Below are positions 5,475 to 6,747 of a DNA stretch of 6,747 nucleotides, piece by piece (positions within the stretch are counted from its first letter, which is position 1; each line of letters opens with the position of its first letter). Below the pieces are notes generated by a model that was not told where the DNA came from, ran no database searches, and saw only the letters and a list, made by a program, of their open reading frames with translations. A program made the position numbers and the translations under genes. This DNA is from Rhodobacterales bacterium CG2_30_65_12 (lineage in GTDB: Bacteria; Pseudomonadota; Alphaproteobacteria; Rhodobacterales; Rhodobacteraceae), in NCBI GenBank assembly GCA_001873585.1, contig MNZL01000143.1, positions 1-6,747 on the forward strand, in the 5' to 3' direction.

Positions 5475-6230
5475 ATGCTGAAAATCAATAACCTGCATGT
5501 GAAACTTGAGGAAGAAGACAAGCAAATCCTCAAGGGCGTAAACCTTGAAGTGCCCAACGGCATGGTGCACGCGATCATGGGGCCGAACGGCTCGGGCAAA
5601 TCCACGCTGTCTTATGTGCTTTCGGGCCGCGAGGGCTACGAGGTGACAGACGGCTCGGCCACGCTCGACGGCCAGGATCTGCTCGCCATGGAAGCCGAGG
5701 AGCGTGCGGCGGCGGGGCTGTTTCTGGCCTTTCAATACCCGGTGGAAATTCCCGGCGTGGGCAACATGACCTTCCTTCGCACTGCCGTGAACGCGCAGCG
5801 CAAGGCGCGGGGGCAGGAGGAAATGAGCGCCGCCGATTTCCTCAAGCTGATACGCGAGAAGGCGAAAACCCTGAAGATCGACGCCGAGATGCTCAAGCGC
5901 CCGGTCAATGTCGGCTTCTCCGGCGGTGAGAAAAAGCGCAACGAGATCCTGCAGATGGCGATGCTTGAGCCGAAGATGTGCATTCTCGATGAAACCGACT
6001 CGGGGCTCGACGTGGACGCGATGAAGCTGGTAGCGGAAGGCGTGAACGCGCTGCGCGATGCCGGGCGGAGCTTTCTCGTGATCACCCATTATCAGCGTCT
6101 GCTCGACCACATCAAACCGGACGTGGTGCACATCATGGCGGATGGTCGGATCATCAAGACCGGGGGGCCGGACCTGGCGCTTGAGGTCGAGCACAATGGC
6201 TATGCCGATATCCTTGCGGAGATCGCGTGA
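5475..6230 (+). CDS. sufC: SufC, ATPase subunit of the Fe-S assembly complex
   Basis: SufC is an ABC-type ATPase that drives conformational change in the SufBCD scaffold; it is soluble and not a transporter. The 251 residues match the usual length (E. coli 248). Motifs in order: Walker A GPNGSGKST (36-44), Q-loop Gln87 in AFQYP followed by the SufC-typical EIPGV, signature FSGGEKKR (148-155), Walker B MCILDETDSGLD (168-179) with catalytic Glu173, and switch His205 in VITHYQRLL. The start MLKINNLHVK at 5475 has GAGGGA just upstream. It starts 9 nt after the small membrane ORF, and its TGA (6228-6230) overlaps the sufD ATG by one base, so the four genes are tightly coupled. The assignment is secure. 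Confidence 0.98.
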   Translation: MLKINNLHVKLEEEDKQILKGVNLEVPNGMVHAIMGPNGSGKSTLSYVLSGREGYEVTDGSATLDGQDLLAMEAEERAAAGLFLAFQYPVEIPGVGNMTFLRTAVNAQRKARGQEEMSAADFLKLIREKAKTLKIDAEMLKRPVNVGFSGGEKKRNEILQMAMLEPKMCILDETDSGLDVDAMKLVAEGVNALRDAGRSFLVITHYQRLLDHIKPDVVHIMADGRIIKTGGPDLALEVEHNGYADILAEIA

Positions 6231-6747
6231 TGGGCGCGGTGGCACAACCCAAGCTCACGGCGCTGGCCGAACGGCTGGCGGCGCTGAGCCTGCCGGACGG
6301 TGGCAAATGGGCGCGCGCGGCGCGCGGCGCGGCGCTTGCCCGGCTCGACGCATGGGCCTGCCGGCCCCGCGCGACGAATACTGGCGCTTCACCCGGCCCG
6401 CGAGCTTCAACGCCCCCGTGCCGCAGGTCGCGCCGGCGTTTGACCATGGCGGCGAGGCGCCGGTGTTTGGCATGGTCGACCGGCTGCGCGTGGTCTTTGT
6501 TGACGGCGTGTTCGCACCCGAGGAAAGCGATCCGCTGGAGCTGGCAGGGATCGAGATCGAGCGGCTGGACGAGGCCGCACAGAAGGACATCCACTGGGCA
6601 CGCGATCTTTACGGCGTGCTCGAAGCGCGCGGGCAGGTGCCGGTGGCGCGCCCCTTCGCCGCACTGAACTCCGCCCATGCCGCCGACGGCGTGGTGATCC
6701 GCGTCACCGGCAAGGCCGCGAAGCCGGTCAATCTGATCTATCGCCAC
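6230..6747 (+). CDS. sufD: SufD, Fe-S assembly scaffold partner, partial, with an apparent frameshift near 6350
   Basis: SufD pairs with SufB in the SufBC2D scaffold. Translation should start at the ATG overlapping the sufC stop (6230), with GGAG at 6218-6221 eight bases upstream. The first 41 residues (MGAVAQPKLTALAERLAALS, then a segment ending ARGAALARLDA) look like an alphaproteobacterial SufD N-terminus. The frame then fails. From 6352 the frame one base back continues as MGLPAPRDEYWRFTRPASFN and stays open to the right edge (132 residues), with clear SufD features: VFVDGVF, LYGVLEARGQ, PVARPFAALNSA, and DGVVIRVTG..KPVNLIYRH. The expected join is LDA-MGLP with no gap, so one base seems to be missing at about 6350-6352. 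The cause may be a true mutation, a sequencing error or recoding. I see no slippery heptamer. The C-terminal part is outside the window (E. coli SufD is 423 residues). Confidence 0.88.

Noticed and set aside
5169..6245. Long minus-strand open frame (358 codons) opposite the sufB end, the small ORF and sufC
   Set aside because: Composition is His/Arg-rich in the way of an antisense shadow, it has no family motifs, and it overlaps secure genes.
6340..6356. Programmed -1 ribosomal frameshift signal in sufD
   Set aside because: No X-XXY-YYZ heptamer is seen at the junction, so an indel or sequencing error is the simpler reading. It is kept only as an alternative in the sufD finding.
6353..6667. 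Continuation of the sufD start frame beyond 6352 as the real protein
   Set aside because: The sequence becomes Arg/Pro/Ser-rich and unlike SufD, while the other frame carries clear SufD motifs to the window edge.

Overview
The window is GC-rich, with strong G/C at third codon positions. Its gene order (M32 carboxypeptidase; a divergent alpha/beta hydrolase plus a small protein; then iscR, cysteine desulfurase, sufB, a tiny ORF, sufC and sufD) and its protein signatures are typical of Alphaproteobacteria, most likely Rhodobacteraceae (Rhodobacter/Roseobacter group). The IscR is of the type without canonical cysteines, as I recall for Rhodobacter. I see no insertion sequence, CRISPR array, tRNA, rRNA or phage gene.

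Layout. 2-1072 (+) is the C-terminal part of an M32 metallocarboxypeptidase. 1073-1165 is a convergent intergenic gap with a strong GC-rich hairpin. 1405-2058 and 1166-1390 (both -) form a two-gene unit: a COG2945-like alpha/beta hydrolase followed by an unrecognised 74-residue helical protein. 2059-2209 is a divergent control region with a good sigma70-type promoter, a site resembling the E. coli type-1 IscR operator over its -35 element, and a second inverted repeat nearer iscR. From 2210 to the right edge runs one tightly packed operon: iscR, a compact NifS/IscS-like cysteine desulfurase, sufB, a 48-residue predicted membrane protein, sufC and the start of sufD. Gaps are 3 and 14 nt early in the operon. 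Later there are one-base stop/start overlaps (TGATG) at sufB/small ORF and sufC/sufD.

How the genes work together. The desulfurase takes sulfur from cysteine. SufB, SufC and SufD form the scaffold and ATPase on which Fe-S clusters are built and passed on. IscR probably represses the operon when cluster supply is adequate, which fits an operator lying over the iscR promoter.

Main points of interest: (1) sufD appears to carry a one-base loss near 6350-6352, which splits a well-conserved reading frame; (2) the 48-residue membrane ORF between sufB and sufC is easily missed; (3) IscR lacks all the cluster ligands of the E. coli protein; (4) the operator/promoter overlap. Most of the window is ordinary Fe-S housekeeping, and I did not find a wholly new system in it.
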